Assembly (NCBI GenBank): GCA_012295275.1
Contig: CM022665.1
Coordinates: forward strand, 23,565,446 to 23,629,445
Reading direction: 5' to 3'
Length of the DNA stretch: 64,000 bases
Origin: Chrysomallon squamiferum
Lineage: Eukaryota; Mollusca; Gastropoda; Neomphalida; Peltospiridae
The translations under genes were made by a program, and so were the position numbers. Positions within the stretch are counted from its first letter, which is position 1. Every line of letters starts with the position of its first letter. This document shows, in pieces, positions 35,961 to 49,052 of this stretch. The notes beneath the pieces were generated by a model. That model searched no databases. It was not told the origin of the DNA and was given only the letters and a program-made list of their open reading frames with translations.

Positions 35961-38900
35961 TTCAAGATAACGACCACATATTATATATATATATATAATG
36001 GATAAACAGCGTATGAAGCTTGAGGATTCGAGTACAGGCTCCCATCCACGATTATTACAGCCACGTACTTTAAAATATCAATCTGTGTTAAAAGCGTCCT
36101 GTTATGTCAAGCTCTAGCTACACAGCTAATTTGCTTTTTTTCATATTTTAAAAGGACTGAAATAAATATTTTTTAAGAAGATTAATAATAATCAAGCGGT
36201 TCAAATCTACATAACCCCTCCCCGAGCTGCCTGTTATTTCTATACACTGTGTAGCCTAAACATTGAATCTTTTTTTTTGAGCGATCTGTATTCAAACGAG
36301 TGTCACCTGTGTAATGTACACACGCACTGCTATATTCAGTCGACAGCAGACACTAACAGAGACAATGCAATGAGACACAGAGCCCATTGAGTTAACTTGC
36401 CACCAGTGTCGATCATTACTTCTTCTTTTTTTGTATAAATAATAAAAGATGAAAATGCATTGACTGTCTTAATGCAGTATCGATATAAATCTGTGAATTA
36501 AACAGAGTGTTGAAGGAGATGGTTTGTTCGTGGCGTTTTGATCAATCAATACATTTTTTAAAAACCGGATCAGTTCTGAGATCGACCTCCGGTAATGGTC
36601 ACCAGTCACTGACAAATCTAACTTGGTAATTTCACATTAAATGCTGTTCCATTTATGAAAAGAGACATGTTGTTTCTAAGTTAGAAGTAAATACATATAA
36701 GACCGGTTTTAATAAGTTTTGTAATTAATTTAATTTTATTATTATTATTATTATTATTGTTATTTTTTAATTAATTTTATATCATATTGGAATCCTTATA
36801 TGAGAGTATTATCTCCCACAGCTGAAATGAATCCCTTTCGAAGATGTAATATTAATTCATACATTTACATCAAACGAACTTAGTCATATGACCAGACAGT
36901 TTCTTTGTCTTCTGTGCTTGTGGTAACTACACCTAAGTATTTTATTACGTTAGCAGAATAAAGATGATTTCTGTACTGAAAACCTGTTTATTGCATTTTC
37001 ACGATTTAAACAACGCCTTTCATGTAAAATAATCTTTAATAATCCATCATTACAGTAAGGAATCAAAAATCTTTCATTACAAGCATCAAGATTTTTAAGT
37101 AGCTTTTTCGACTTTTGATTCCATCTAAAGAAATAAAATAAAAAAAGAAATAAAATAATAAAAAAATGCAGAAAATATGTATGTATGTATGTACGTATGT
37201 ATGCATAAAAACAGAATCAAATAGACAGATTTAAAAAGAAGAAAGAAATTACCTTTCCACCAATAACATAAATTTGATCATGAATACAATGCATTAACAA
37301 TTTATTTGTATAAATGATTATCAGAACGTATTTTCGATTTCTCATTCAGAAAGATTATTATCATCACTATTATTAATATTATCAATGTTATCATTATCCT
37401 AGCATAGGTTTATTATTATTATCATCATCATCATCATCATCATCATCATTATTATTACATTATATGCTGTTATAAATTTAAAGAATTTATTATTAACACT
37501 GTAGTACTAGTTACAGTCTATTAAAAGGAATGTAACTGCACTAAATCACTGATACCTGTGCACATATCTATCTAAATATATAGAGAGAGATTGAATTAGA
37601 TCAACCAGTGAGGCAACGCTAATCTTCTTTGTTCTCTTCCATTTAAGTGTATACCCCTAACCGAGCAACGGGATCGCTCAGATGGGTGTTTTAGATTCCT
37701 CTTTACCACACAGAGTTGCGTCTTTGTTGCTTTGCCCTCCGGTGGATCAAATCGCTGAGACCAACCAATGATCCGAAGACAATGATTTTATCAAACCGAA
37801 CTCAATTTAATAATAGCTGGTTAAGACTTATTTAGGGGTGGAAAACAAGGTGGTTAGCCTTCCCTCTTTAATGCGTTGGTGGTTATGGAGGAAATGGCCT
37901 GGTTATATACTGATATTAATATGAAGTAATTTGGTGATTTACTCAACATATTTAAAATTTGATGTTTGTTTTTATCAATGACAATATTAGGATTCCTATA
38001 TTTTAAATTTAACAATGACGAAGATAGTATTAGTTTAGAGTTGGGAAAATGGCCGATTAATTATTATATAGATTCATATACGGTAAATATCGGTTGTTTA
38101 AAGCTTTTTAATGATACCCAGAGAGAGACGGTGAGGGTGACCTATACAGTTCCATGTTCTTTGCTTGCCATGGTTACACTTTTCATCACAATGGATTCTG
38201 TTTGATACTTCATTTTTTTTTTTTTTTAAAGCACCGAAATATACATATATAATAATTATTACTGTTTACGAACACTATATCATTGTACATTAACATTATA
38301 GCACTGATAACTGACCAGATATGTTTTGACGTTGTAAGTCTGCTTAAAATTGCGATCTTAATGTTTGTTTTAATCTTAAGTCATCGAGTAAATTAAATAT
38401 CACTTTTAATTACTGATTGAATAAATAATTAATTTAATTTACGTATATTAATAATACGTATATTCAGCTCCATTATATTATGCAACTAGAAAACCTCTGC
38501 TTGTCTTCAGTATTCTGATTCGAAGACCCACCCCGGTTTAATTCTGGACCCGCTACAGTTTAGCGTTTTCTGACAGCACTATCGGAGGTGCTCCTGTATA
38601 TTATATACACTATGATAACTGGCTGTTTGTTACACAAGATATATAATACTTACATGCTGATCAATGTTTTCATACGTGGAGAATTACACACAGTTAAAAG
38701 TTTCTACTGATAACTGAACAAGTAAGTATTCTTCGTTTTCTAAAGATATCAAAAATATATAACTTAGAGTAAATAACTTTCTTTTTTCTCCGACAACTTT
38801 TTGTCAATAGGACAAAAGAATAGCTGTGTTTCAATAGGATAGTCATTGGGTGCAGTACGTGTGTGCGATAGGTTAGTTATTTCAAGCTGGATTGTCCAAA

Positions 38901-39269
38901 TACTTCCATTTCCGAAACTTCCAAAACGACTTACGTGACTGTATATCTCTCGCTAAAATATTTTACAAACCACAATTCTCACATATCCAGTTTAACAAAT
39001 TAATCATTACATACTCGCGTGATGTTGTGAAATAAATTAAAATTCTGTGGTTCCTACATTTTAGTGACGTTGTGAAAATAGCAAGTGCGATAACAATCAC
39101 TTAAAAAAATATAGTAATTGTTATCTGCGCTGTGTTTGTTACACTGAAATGTTAATAATTTTATAGATTTACATTAACTGACAGATATGATGAATTTTTA
39201 ATTCTCATTTCAGTGTTTCTAGATTTGAATTTTTTTTATAAGTACACTGTTGAACATAAAGAAGTAAAT

Positions 39270-39349
39270 TTACATACATACATACATACATATATACAAA
39301 TTTATATATGTTTTTATATACATACATATATATATATATATATATACAA

Positions 39350-39388
<39 letters not shown>

Positions 39389-39684
39389 CATTATAAGGTT
39401 TATATATTATGTGTGGGTGTTTTTATTCAAAAACACATCACACATATTACACTTTTTGTATATCCATTCATATTACTGCTTATATTCATTTACAAAAAAA
39501 ACCCACTATAGACACATGCAAACGTACATACTTAAACACACATACACACACAACACACGTTCGCAACACACACGTACAGACACACATATATAAGTATATA
39601 CATGCACATATACAAATACATACATACAGACATACAGATATACATACATACATACATACATACATACATACATACATACATACA

Positions 39685-39716
<32 letters not shown>

Positions 39717-39731
39717 CATACATACATACAC
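39270..39731. repeat. Compound CATA/TA/GT/CACA repeat cluster
   Basis: CATA units (39272-39298), TA (39327-39346), GT (39352-39380), CA-rich DNA, and a (CATA)n array at about 39640-39731. It yields YIHTYIHT and MYVCMYVC frames on opposite strands that are artefacts. Confidence 0.9.
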
Positions 39732-41069
39732 GTATATTTATTTATAAGAAAATGAAGACTATGTATTATTTCTGGCTTCTTTTGGTGTAAGAGATATCTT
39801 ATTCTATAAAATAATCAGATTCTCACACGAATATAAACACACAAGGACACATAAAACAAATACACGTACACACGTTTCAAGTAATACGCTTTGACCAACA
39901 AGACATCTTTTGTTAATATTAATTAAAAAAGCCTTAGAAACACACGGTGTATTATTTGTTAAAGGGGTGGGGAAATCAACTGCTAGCTGAAGTCGTTGTT
40001 TGAATATGAGATCATTTGCTGTTCATTATTGACTGAAAGGCGCAGTTGGAGATAACAGTTCTCTGCGTCGAACAATAGAATGATTGACGTGACGTCCCCT
40101 TCAAGTTCACCGCACGACTAATGGCCCATGAAACAATAATGCATGTTGTGTTTATTGCGTTCTGGACAACTATGACATATATCCCATAGCTTCAGCTGAC
40201 AGCATGCGAACAGACGACAACCGGTAGATAAATCACGCAAATCAAAACCAGCGTGTTTGTATTACAATGCACATAGCATTTCTAAAGCGCAGAAAAATAA
40301 AAGTTTCAGCACGGTTTATGACAGCCGAATTATAATTCTGGAACTAAAAGGTAGTATACTATCCAAACAATTGAAATCATCTGTATTAATTTTTTTTTTT
40401 TCTTTTCGCTGAAGTATGGATTAAATACAAGAAAGCAGTGTAATTGATATCACAGTTAACAATAATTGTGTGGTCGTCATAACTGGCTTCTTCTTTTTTT
40501 AAGAGTAGCGAAAAAACTATTAAACATGTTCTTTACGGTACATTATTGTTTTTATCATACCGGCAGGATATTACTAATTCATAAAGAAAAATACTCGTGA
40601 TTCTTCATGTCTCTTATATGTTACAGGTATCTTTATACAACATCAGTTTTGAACACTAATGTCTCTACATAAGGAACTATAATAAATAAATAAATTAATT
40701 TAAATACATTTCTCTTGCATTACATTTAAACGAAAATCGCGTGCATCTTTTTTTGTCCTGGTACAATATATCTGAAATAGCTTCTTTGCTACGATAAGGA
40801 AGATACGCTTTACAAAGGATGATGATACAACTGTCGTATTCATACATAAATTATATGACGCCTTTTTTTTCTTCTTTTTTTTATATAAAAATTAGAAAAT
40901 CATTTTTAACATGTATGTAATAAATAATAATAATCAAATTGTTATCTGATCTATGCAAAAATAACTTTCTTAATATTTATACTATTTATATATCAAACCA
41001 GTTTCTTGATGATATTTTCTAGTGTTAGGCAAAAGAAGTGATTAAATGTTAATGTTATTTTATCTTTTC

Positions 41070-41099
41070 AGGCAAAAAAGAAACTGCGGAAAAAGAAAA
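41070..41099 (+). promoter_or_regulatory. Splice acceptor and 5' UTR before the CARD gene ATG
   Basis: TATCTTTTCAG ends at 41071, with a good pyrimidine run. The following 28 bases lead to the ATG at 41100. This suggests an upstream non-coding first exon and makes the earlier in-frame ATG at 41046 intronic. The ATG has A at -3 and G at +4. Confidence 0.65.
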
Positions 41100-42227
41100 A
41101 TGGCTAGAAGAGTTGCAGCTCATGAGCGCATGCGACCCGAGGAAGAAAAAGCTATTCAGCTGAATGCGCTTGTTATAGAAAACGAAGTGGAGGCCAAAGA
41201 CTTGACTAGCCACTTGTTTTCGCAACATATAATTGACAGCAGGGATAAATTCGAAATTCATTCAGGGAGAACTCGTTTGGAACGAATCAGGAGACTGTTG
41301 GACATTTTGGTGCTCAGAGGAGCGGAAGCATTTGGAGAATTTGTCATTGCTCTTGAACTGAGTGGGTACGGCCATGTGGCAGGGATTCTCCGAGGTAGAA
41401 ATATGGATCGGCAGTCGAGTTTTGAAACCGATTCCACTGACAGTGATGTTATTAACACGGGTAGCGTCGATGCACGATTGCGTAAGATCGAAAATGCCTG
41501 GGATATTCTCAGTCGCAGATTAACCAAGATTGAAAGCAAAGTGATGCTGTCCAACGATCTACCCGAAGACGAGCTCAACGCCATCAAGATGGATTTGGAA
41601 GAAGTAAAAGAAGATACCCTTCGCCAAGTTGCCGAGCTCGCTGTTGCCAACGAAGAAAAGGATGTCAAAATACGTATCCTGACTGAACAGGTTGCGCAGA
41701 AGAACAAACAACTCCAGGATGCTGAGAGGAAAATAGGTCTTTTGGAAAAACGAATTCACGAGTTGGAACGTCTGCGAGAAGAAGCTAACTTAGAGATCAA
41801 CGCGCTGAAAGACAAGCTGGACGACCACGTGGAACAGCTGTATGAACAAGAGCAGCAGCTCATCGACCAGAAATTCGAAATAGACGACCAAGCAATTAAA
41901 ATACAAGGCCAGGAACAGAAGCTGAAGGCACACCAAGAACAAATGGAACGGATGCGTCGAGAAAACAAGGATCTGCATGAAAAGCAGGCGGCCGAATCAG
42001 AGCGACAGAAGTTAATAATGAAGGAACTCAGCGAACGTGTAGACAAGATTTCCGAGACCCATTTAACGGCAGGCATTTTCAAAAACAAGCCTTCGCTGTA
42101 CGTCAACGGCCACACGATGCGAGGAATGGCTTACAGCGCCGCACATCATCCAAAAATCATGCCCAGGAACCGATTTCAGAGCCAGAATATAGGTCGAGCT
42201 GATGCGATGAGGATGAAGAAGAAGTAG
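41100..42227 (+). CDS. CARD-like domain plus coiled-coil protein, 375 aa
   Basis: A single-exon coding sequence clearly richer in GC than its flanks. Residues ~12-98 form a compact helical block (AIQLNALVIENEVEAKDL, SHLFSQHIIDSRDKFEI, TRLERIRRLLDILVLRG, AEAFGEFVIALELSGYGHVA) whose RRLLDIL..RG and AF..F..AL..SGY pattern is that of caspase recruitment domains. A Ser/Asp-rich linker (104-122) leads to a long coiled coil (about 125-320) rich in Glu, Lys and Gln with heptad Leu/Ile. The tail (330-375) is basic and ends MRMKKK. CARD plus coiled coil recalls CARD9/CARD11- and BCL10-type signalling adaptors, but no MAGUK part exists and the length is shorter than CARD9. I infer an innate immune or apoptotic scaffold; orthology is open. 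The frame starting at 41046 adds 18 codons that are probably intronic. Confidence 0.88.
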   Translation: MARRVAAHERMRPEEEKAIQLNALVIENEVEAKDLTSHLFSQHIIDSRDKFEIHSGRTRLERIRRLLDILVLRGAEAFGEFVIALELSGYGHVAGILRGRNMDRQSSFETDSTDSDVINTGSVDARLRKIENAWDILSRRLTKIESKVMLSNDLPEDELNAIKMDLEEVKEDTLRQVAELAVANEEKDVKIRILTEQVAQKNKQLQDAERKIGLLEKRIHELERLREEANLEINALKDKLDDHVEQLYEQEQQLIDQKFEIDDQAIKIQGQEQKLKAHQEQMERMRRENKDLHEKQAAESERQKLIMKELSERVDKISETHLTAGIFKNKPSLYVNGHTMRGMAYSAAHHPKIMPRNRFQSQNIGRADAMRMKKK

Positions 42228-42267
42228 CCCAGGTTTCTATAGCGCTGTTCATTGTATATGAAGCACA

Positions 42268-42273
42268 AATAAA
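42268..42273 (+). terminator. Polyadenylation signal of the CARD gene
   Basis: AATAAA lies 41 bases after the TAG stop (42225-42227), the expected place for a very short 3' UTR. Further AATAAA words occur at about 42302 and 42598. Confidence 0.65.
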
Positions 42274-43554
42274 ATCGTCTTAATTTAAAATAATATTCTG
42301 ATAATAAAGTTTTAAAAATATTAAGACCATTTGAAATATACACATAACAGCATTTAATCTGAAGAGTTACGTTTTAGAAACTTTGATGTTACGTTCAGCA
42401 TATAAATAATATAAATATGTAAAACTTTTTTGGACACTCATCTAATGATAGTAAATTTTTGTTAGCTAAAAAAAGAAAAAAACATTAATGGAAAATAAAT
42501 TTAGAACTATATCAGTAATTGGAAATATTTGTTTTTGCCTATATTCAAGTGGCATGAACAGGATCGATTTACATATAAGAGTTAAGTGCTAAAAGAAAAT
42601 AAAGTTTCATAAACCTGAACTGATATTCATAGAGGCCCCTTCAGACTTTAAGTTTCTAAACAGAATCTTTTGTTTTGTTTAAGCTTATACTTAAATATAA
42701 CTCTGGATACATATTTCTTTTTTTTTATTTTATTTATTTATTTATTCATTTATTCATTTATTTATTTATTTATTTTTATGGGTAGAAATGGATACTGAAT
42801 TAATTTTGTAAATTAAATATAACGGACAGCGTTAAGAATTATGATTCCCTATTTAGCAGGCCGCAATGATATCTTATCGGTGTATCTTTGTTTGTGTATT
42901 TATGTAATGATGTGTACAGCTTTTGCATGTTTTTTTTTTTTTTTTTTTTTTATGTGTTAGTATACGTGAATGTTTCCATAGGGTACCAAATAGCACCCGC
43001 CCGGCGCCCGAAACGGGTAGAAAATATTTTTATCTCGGGCCGGTAACCAGAAGTTGAAGTTACCCCTGAGGGCAGGTTTCAGTTTTTAAAAACTCAGTTG
43101 ATAAAGGACTGCCACAAATCATCACTGGCTGGTATGATTAGAAATCTATCAGCCTAACTATGTTCATGTAGATCTGTAGATGTGTGCGTGTGGGCGTGCG
43201 TGTACATTCGTGTAGGTGCGCATATATAGATGTATATCTATCTACTTGTAGGTCTATGTGTATATATGTGTTTTCATGATGTGTATTATTATCTGTATGC
43301 ATATGCTTCTGTATACTGTGTGTGTCTATCGGTATATATGTATGTGTATAAGTATATGTATGTATATGTGTGTATGCGTATGTATAGTTGTATATATATT
43401 CATACATACAAACCCATACATATAATACACATATAAACATAGAGGAGTATTTTCACTCCATATGCATTAAGCAGGCAGAGCGCTGAACCTCTTTACTTTA
43501 TATGTGACGACTTCTTTATCAGTTATGTTTGACAGACGTTGTTATATATACATA

Positions 43555-43620
<66 letters not shown>

Positions 43621-44247
43621 TGTTCACTTTTATTGGTTGGGTCGTTTAGCAGACGTAATGCTATATTTTATACTTTATTTTACTTCTTTTTTTTTAAACT
43701 AGTTTCTTTTTATCATGGCAAGCATTGGCGTTAGACATCAGACGAAATGAGATGATTTGGTTGTGTTACGTGTCTTGATTTTATCTGTTTTAATAAAGCA
43801 GACATGATCTTGTCTTTGTAAATACGTGCAACAGCAATCTGATTGTACATTTTATCTGTGTTAAGGTGACAGAATTGTGAATAAAAACTAATGCTATGTG
43901 CAGATATCTTCTTTTTTTTTTTTTTTTTTTTTTTTTTTGTAATGTTTTTCTTAGTATCGAGTAGCTATAAATTAGAGTTAAAAAAAAAAACTTCTAAGTT
44001 TACCTGATACAAACGTTTAGTTTATAATCATTTATTTTAACTTTTTATCAACAGAAGAAGAAGAAAAAGAGTAAAGTGTTGTCTTTTCAAACAGTTTGTT
44101 TCTTAAGCTATGATTATGTTTAAGTATTACCATAAATATTGTTGCAGTACATTACGCTATTTCCAGAATCGAAAATATGTAATATTAATATGTATTTAAA
44201 AAAAAAAAAAAAAAAAAACAACAACTGAAGATGAATTTTAATGAAGA

Positions 44248-44298
<51 letters not shown>

Positions 44299-45398
44299 TA
44301 TTATTATTATCATCGTCATCATCATTGTTATTAGTATTACTCTTATGATTAGTTACATAAAACCTCACTCGTTTCCATGTTAATACAAACCATATAATTA
44401 CATAGGTGTGGTTAAAATTAAAACTGTTTTTTTTAAAACCTGATCCTTGGATACCTGTTCCTGTCAGGACGCGTTAGTGAACTCGGACAATTACCAGGCT
44501 GTTTCAAATCATCAGTTTATCATATCTTGTTACTTTATGGTTACATGTCTAAAGTTGTTTGTAAAATAACTGAACTGCGTCATGGGGTGAACAAATATGG
44601 ATGACACGATATGCTAAATAGATAAAACAAGGTAAACAGATAGTTTTTGTTCCTAAACGATAATTTCAGTTCTTATTAGCTTTGAAAGAGATAAAAAAAA
44701 AAAAAAAAAAAAAAAGGACTTAAAGGAAAAAAAAGAAAGAAAGAAAATAAATTGTGTTTCTATCAATTTGAGGAAATATAAATCGATCGAGCTGTGTAAT
44801 TTATTAAATTTTATTTATTTCTTAATTTATTTATTTATTTATTTATTTATTTACTTTTTTTTTTTATTTGTTTGTTTGTTGTTTTTTTTGTTTATTATTA
44901 TTTTTTTTTTTTGTTTGTTTGTTTGTTTATTATTTATTTACTATATGACCCCCTTCACTGCTGTCTATCTATCTGTCTGTCTGTCTCTTTGTCTGTCTCT
45001 CTGTCTCTCTATGTATCAGTCTATCAATCTGTCTTTCTTTCTATCTATTTGTCTATGTATGCATGCATGCATGCACGTACGTATGTATGTATGTATGTAC
45101 ATACCTATGAATGTATGTATGTGTATCTATTTATCTAGCTGTCTGTTTCCTCTGTATGTCAATTTTCTCTCTATTTGTCTGTCTCTTGATTCATAAATAA
45201 AATGCATCACGATCAAACGAAACGCTGTAAGAAATTTCCCGCACACTCATGCATCACTTAATATTCTAAAGAGTGAATATTCTAGACTTAACATTCTTGT
45301 TACGAGACCTCCTTATTACTTAAATAAAGCATAAAGGAAATCCTTATCGGGCAGACAAGGCTAAATAATTACCTGTGTAACTTAATAAGAAATAATAC
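42274..45398. other. Repeat-rich intergenic region
   Basis: It holds (TTTA)n at about 42727-42776, poly-T at 42930-42951, a TATG-rich stretch at 43240-43440, (TA)n at 43555-43622, poly-T at 43911-43938, poly-A at 44197-44218, (ATT)n at about 44250-44310, poly-A near 44693-44715 and TTTA/TTTG/CTGT tetranucleotides at 44815-45185. No exon is supported. A GC-rich block at 42982-43075 contains a hairpin described separately. Confidence 0.5.
43001..43044. repeat. GC-rich imperfect hairpin
   Basis: CCGGCGCCCGA at 43001-43011 can pair with TCGGGCCGG at about 43035-43043, with one bulge. It stands out in DNA of very low GC and may be part of a mobile element end. Confidence 0.4.
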
Positions 45399-45480
45399 CC
45401 TTGAACAATCGGATTTGTCTGGACGATCACGTACGCCGGAGGGACATCAATTTCCAATGTGTTTGGACTGTCTTTAGGAT
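45399..45480 (-). CDS. Candidate immunoglobulin-domain linker exon
   Basis: On the minus strand, GCGACAG precedes an 82-base open segment and GTATTA follows it. The segment has acceptor phase 1 and donor phase 2. It reads DPKDSPNTLEIDVPP and then AYVIVQTNPIVQG. The pattern NTLEIDV.PP followed by V..NPI.EG is that of the end of one Ig domain and the start of the next in animal Ig-superfamily proteins. No Ig cysteine or tryptophan falls inside so short a piece, so the call rests on pattern alone. Neighbouring exons are not established. Confidence 0.33.
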
Positions 45481-45559
45481 CTGTCGCATTACTTGAGGAT
45501 AAACAGAGACACAGAATATTGTTGAATCGATAAATGTAAACAATAACTCAGTAATGAAG

Positions 45560-45700
45560 ATAAAATAATAATAATAATAACAATAATAATAATAATAACA
45601 ATAATAATAATAACAACGATAATAATAATATTAATAACAAAAATAATAATAATAACAATAACAATAATAATAATAATAATAATAATAAAAGATAAAAAGC
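45560..45700. repeat. (AAT)n array
   Basis: Imperfect AAT/AAC trinucleotides, giving an Ile-rich artefact frame on the minus strand. Confidence 0.9.
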
Positions 45701-45799
45701 TAGTTAAATATTCTTCCACATCTTAAAAACCTTTGTGTTTAAGTGATCAAGTGGTTTATACGTTGTATAAATCATCAAAAAACCTTTATAATCTAACCT

Positions 45800-45816
45800 T
45801 TGTGTGTGTGTGTGTG

Positions 45817-45860
<44 letters not shown>

Positions 45861-45863
45861 ATG
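45800..45863. repeat. (GT)n microsatellite
   Basis: About 60 bases of GT with one slip, followed by a short (GA)n run at 45891-45908. Confidence 0.95.
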
Positions 45864-46008
45864 CGTGCGTGTGTGTTATCTATATTAAGAGAAAGAGAGA
45901 GAGAGAGATGTTGAGGTTTCGTATCTACAAGACACTGACAAAATCTATAAACAAATCGAACATCATTTTAGTAAAGTTACACCAAAGTGTGGATGGAATG
46001 GAACTTAC

Positions 46009-46086
46009 ATGCAAATGCATATTACGAAAATAGAAAACTCCCGTTTGTATGCACATCCAAACGAGAACACTCAACCAGGAAAGCAT
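46009..46086 (-). CDS. Candidate signal-peptide first exon
   Basis: From an ATG at 46086 the minus strand encodes MLSWLSVLVWMCIQTGVFYF and six more residues, then meets GTAAGT at 46008. A short hydrophobic leader ended by a consensus donor is what the first exon of a secreted or membrane protein looks like. It lies about 0.5 kb upstream of the Ig-like segment at 45480, but its end phase (0) does not fit that acceptor (1), so at least one exon would be missing between them or the two are unrelated. Confidence 0.28.
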
Positions 46087-46499
46087 CCATTTTCTATTCT
46101 GACTCTTTAATTACTCTTTTGTTCCTTTGTATCAGACGCATTTTCTAAATTGCCTGACACAATAAGCTGAACCTTTGGTTACAGAAAACCTGTCAGAACA
46201 GGCTATGTAACTATGTCTCGTTTGAGACAATCAATAAGAGAGATGCTACAGTAGGTCTGTGCCAGAAAACACAGACATCCATAAAGTAAGCTAGTTTTCG
46301 TGACCACCTTCCGTTTCTGTGCTTTAACTGAAGATGCGCTATCAGGGGATCAAGTATTTTATTTCTTAGGCCAAATACGTTTTTTTAGCATTCAACGGTT
46401 GTAAATAATTTTAAAAAAAATGGAGATTTAGACATTTGATAGGTTAGCGCTCCTAACTTTGATATTTGGCTTTAAATATATTTTTATTTTAGGCTCGTA

Positions 46500-46513
46500 G
46501 CTTTTGAAAATGA

Positions 46514-46553
<40 letters not shown>

Positions 46554-46701
46554 CGTCACTCTCTCAGTGTTATTTGAAGATTTTTTTTTTATATGTGACT
46601 AAAAATGAAACAAAAGGCACCAACTGCTACTTTTAAATTTATTTATTTATTTATTTCATTTTATTAATGATTTATTTATTTATTATTATTTATTTTATTA
46701 T

Positions 46702-46744
<43 letters not shown>

Positions 46745-46800
46745 TTTATTTTTATTTTTATTTTTTATTTATTTTATTTTTATTTTTTTTTTTTACTATT
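46500..46800. repeat. Poly-T and (ATTT/ATT)n stretch
   Basis: A poly-T run of about 35 bases at 46518-46552, then (TTTA)n and (ATT)n to about 46795. Confidence 0.9.
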
Positions 46801-47877
46801 TTTTAGTTATTTAATTTTACCTGAAATTTTATTTAATTATCTTTCTGTCTGTTATCAATCTATCGGTCTGTCTCTCGATTTTTAAATATAATACATAAAT
46901 ATATATAATGAAAAGAAATCCTAAAAAAAAAAATATATATCTTCCACCGTGACATATAGCCATAACTTGATCCCTTGCAGTCAGCCTGAACAGTTAACTC
47001 GTATAGTGTGTCAACGTGTTTCCTTTCTGTTATATCAATATACAACAACAAAATTATATAATCAACACTTAAATACTCCAATAAATAATAATATCAAAAG
47101 ATTTTTAGGTATAGTTAAACAAATATTCATTGATTCATTCATTCGTTCACCGATTAATTCATTCACTCGCTCGCTAATTCATTCGTCCCGTTCTGTCTGT
47201 GATTGTAACATCTGCTAAGACAATACTTAAGTACGTAAGTACATTGCTATGGATTCGACTTCACATTTTTCGCGATTAGAAAGGCGATTATATTGACAAA
47301 GAAGAAGATGTAAACAGTCCGCAAGAAATGTCCATGGTTTATTGTTAATGTTGGTGTCATTTTGGGTCCGTGGAAATCTATAGCGAAAGTTTTTATGTGT
47401 TTCTTTTTACAGAATCCCCGGCCTTATTAAAATAACGTCGATATTGAGCTTTCCTTAATGAGGTTACAAAGTAAAAGTTTCAGTCTGTTCTCATTGTAAT
47501 GATATATATTCGTCTCAGTGAAAGAAAAGGCTGGTAAATGTTTAGCTAATTTGGATGTGGTTTTAAAGATGTAAAAATTGAAATCGTGTCAGCATTAATT
47601 ATCGAAATTCAGTAAACGTGGATAAAACTAAACTACGCCAGAAGAAGTAGTTTTCTTCCTGGGTACAGATAAGGTTTTTTAGATATTTCAGAAATAAAGA
47701 AATGAACTCCATAATCCTTGCTTTTAGAAAGTGTTTATTAAAATAGTATTTCTAATTAAAAATGATGCATTAACAGCATTTAGAAATAACAAAATAATAA
47801 TTATATTTTTGTTAATGTGAACATAAACCTAAAATTTCATTTAATAAAAATAGAAACAAAATAATCTGATATATTTC

Positions 47878-47917
<40 letters not shown>

Positions 47918-49005
47918 CATGCAAAAATCAATTTCTGTTCATAAAACTGTTATTGTTTTGTTGATATTTATTTATTTAATTAAGTTAATTGTGGTGAGAA
48001 AACGAGCCTGTCAGTTCGTGTTATTTTTATTATTAGACAGAAATGAGAAAATCGTGATAAAACGGTAAAAAACGAAACTGAAAGTCCTAAAATAATCAAC
48101 AAACATCTTCTTGAAAAACGAGTAATTATTTAATGTTCAATGCTACAAGCCACTCATCTGTGTGTTTGTCTCTTAATGTAAGAATTAACGTGTACAAATT
48201 TCTAAAAAATCTCTGATATGACACGTGCAACACTCCATTTTGATATAATTTCAGACTATCTTCCAAAAAACAGATTTTTGTGAATGAAAGAAATGCTTTG
48301 TTTCCTGTATTTCACGATACCATCAGTATTTCTAAACCTGTAGCTAATCAGTTTAGTTATATTCAGATCCAGCCTGACTATGTATTTTCTCGACTTTCTC
48401 GCTGACAGAACAGTACGTACCAAGGACTTTGGTAAACAAGTTGTGTCTGGAATAGGAAATAGCTACGCACTGTGCTAAAGCCAGCCTCTTTACTTACAGA
48501 GTCACCTACTGCTGCTGTTTAGAAAACACACACAATATTAATGGATTTAAGTAGATAATAAAGAATAATACAGCTATTAATAATAATTAATATGTATATA
48601 TATATGGAGTTTATTTTCAAAACAAATATATAAAAATTGTATATTATCCACTCAATGATTTTGAATTCCAGCAAGAGCCTTTTAGTGAGGATTATTAAAT
48701 CATTATTCTGCTGACATTTTTTTTTTTTAATTTTTTTTTTTTTTAAGTTATTAATTTAAAACAGTTGTGAAAGAATTCTTAATCTGTGTTTGAATTGTAT
48801 GAATTTATATGTGTATATTATGAAAAGAAATACGCTTTAAATATTAAGCTTTTAGAGATATGTGTAATACAAATTACTTAAATAAAGCAACATCAACATT
48901 TTACACATTTGTTTTGGGTGTTTATTTGTTTGCACAGGAACGACAGACAGTCTTACATTTATAAAACAACGTCAGTTTGATATTTATGCAATACCTTATT
49001 ACATA

Positions 49006-49052
<47 letters not shown>

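Noticed and set aside
39409-39790. YIHTYIHT and MYVCMYVC frames on opposite strands
   Set aside because: Both are read from the (CATA)n array.
41046-41099. An 18-codon N-terminal extension of the CARD protein from the ATG at 41046
   Set aside because: It lies in a pyrimidine-rich stretch ending TTTTCAG at 41071, so it is most likely intronic; the ATG at 41100 has the better context.
41258-42115. Antisense open frames of 119-149 codons opposite the CARD gene
   Set aside because: Ser/Phe/Cys-rich shadows of a Glu/Lys/Arg-rich coiled coil; no splice or start context.
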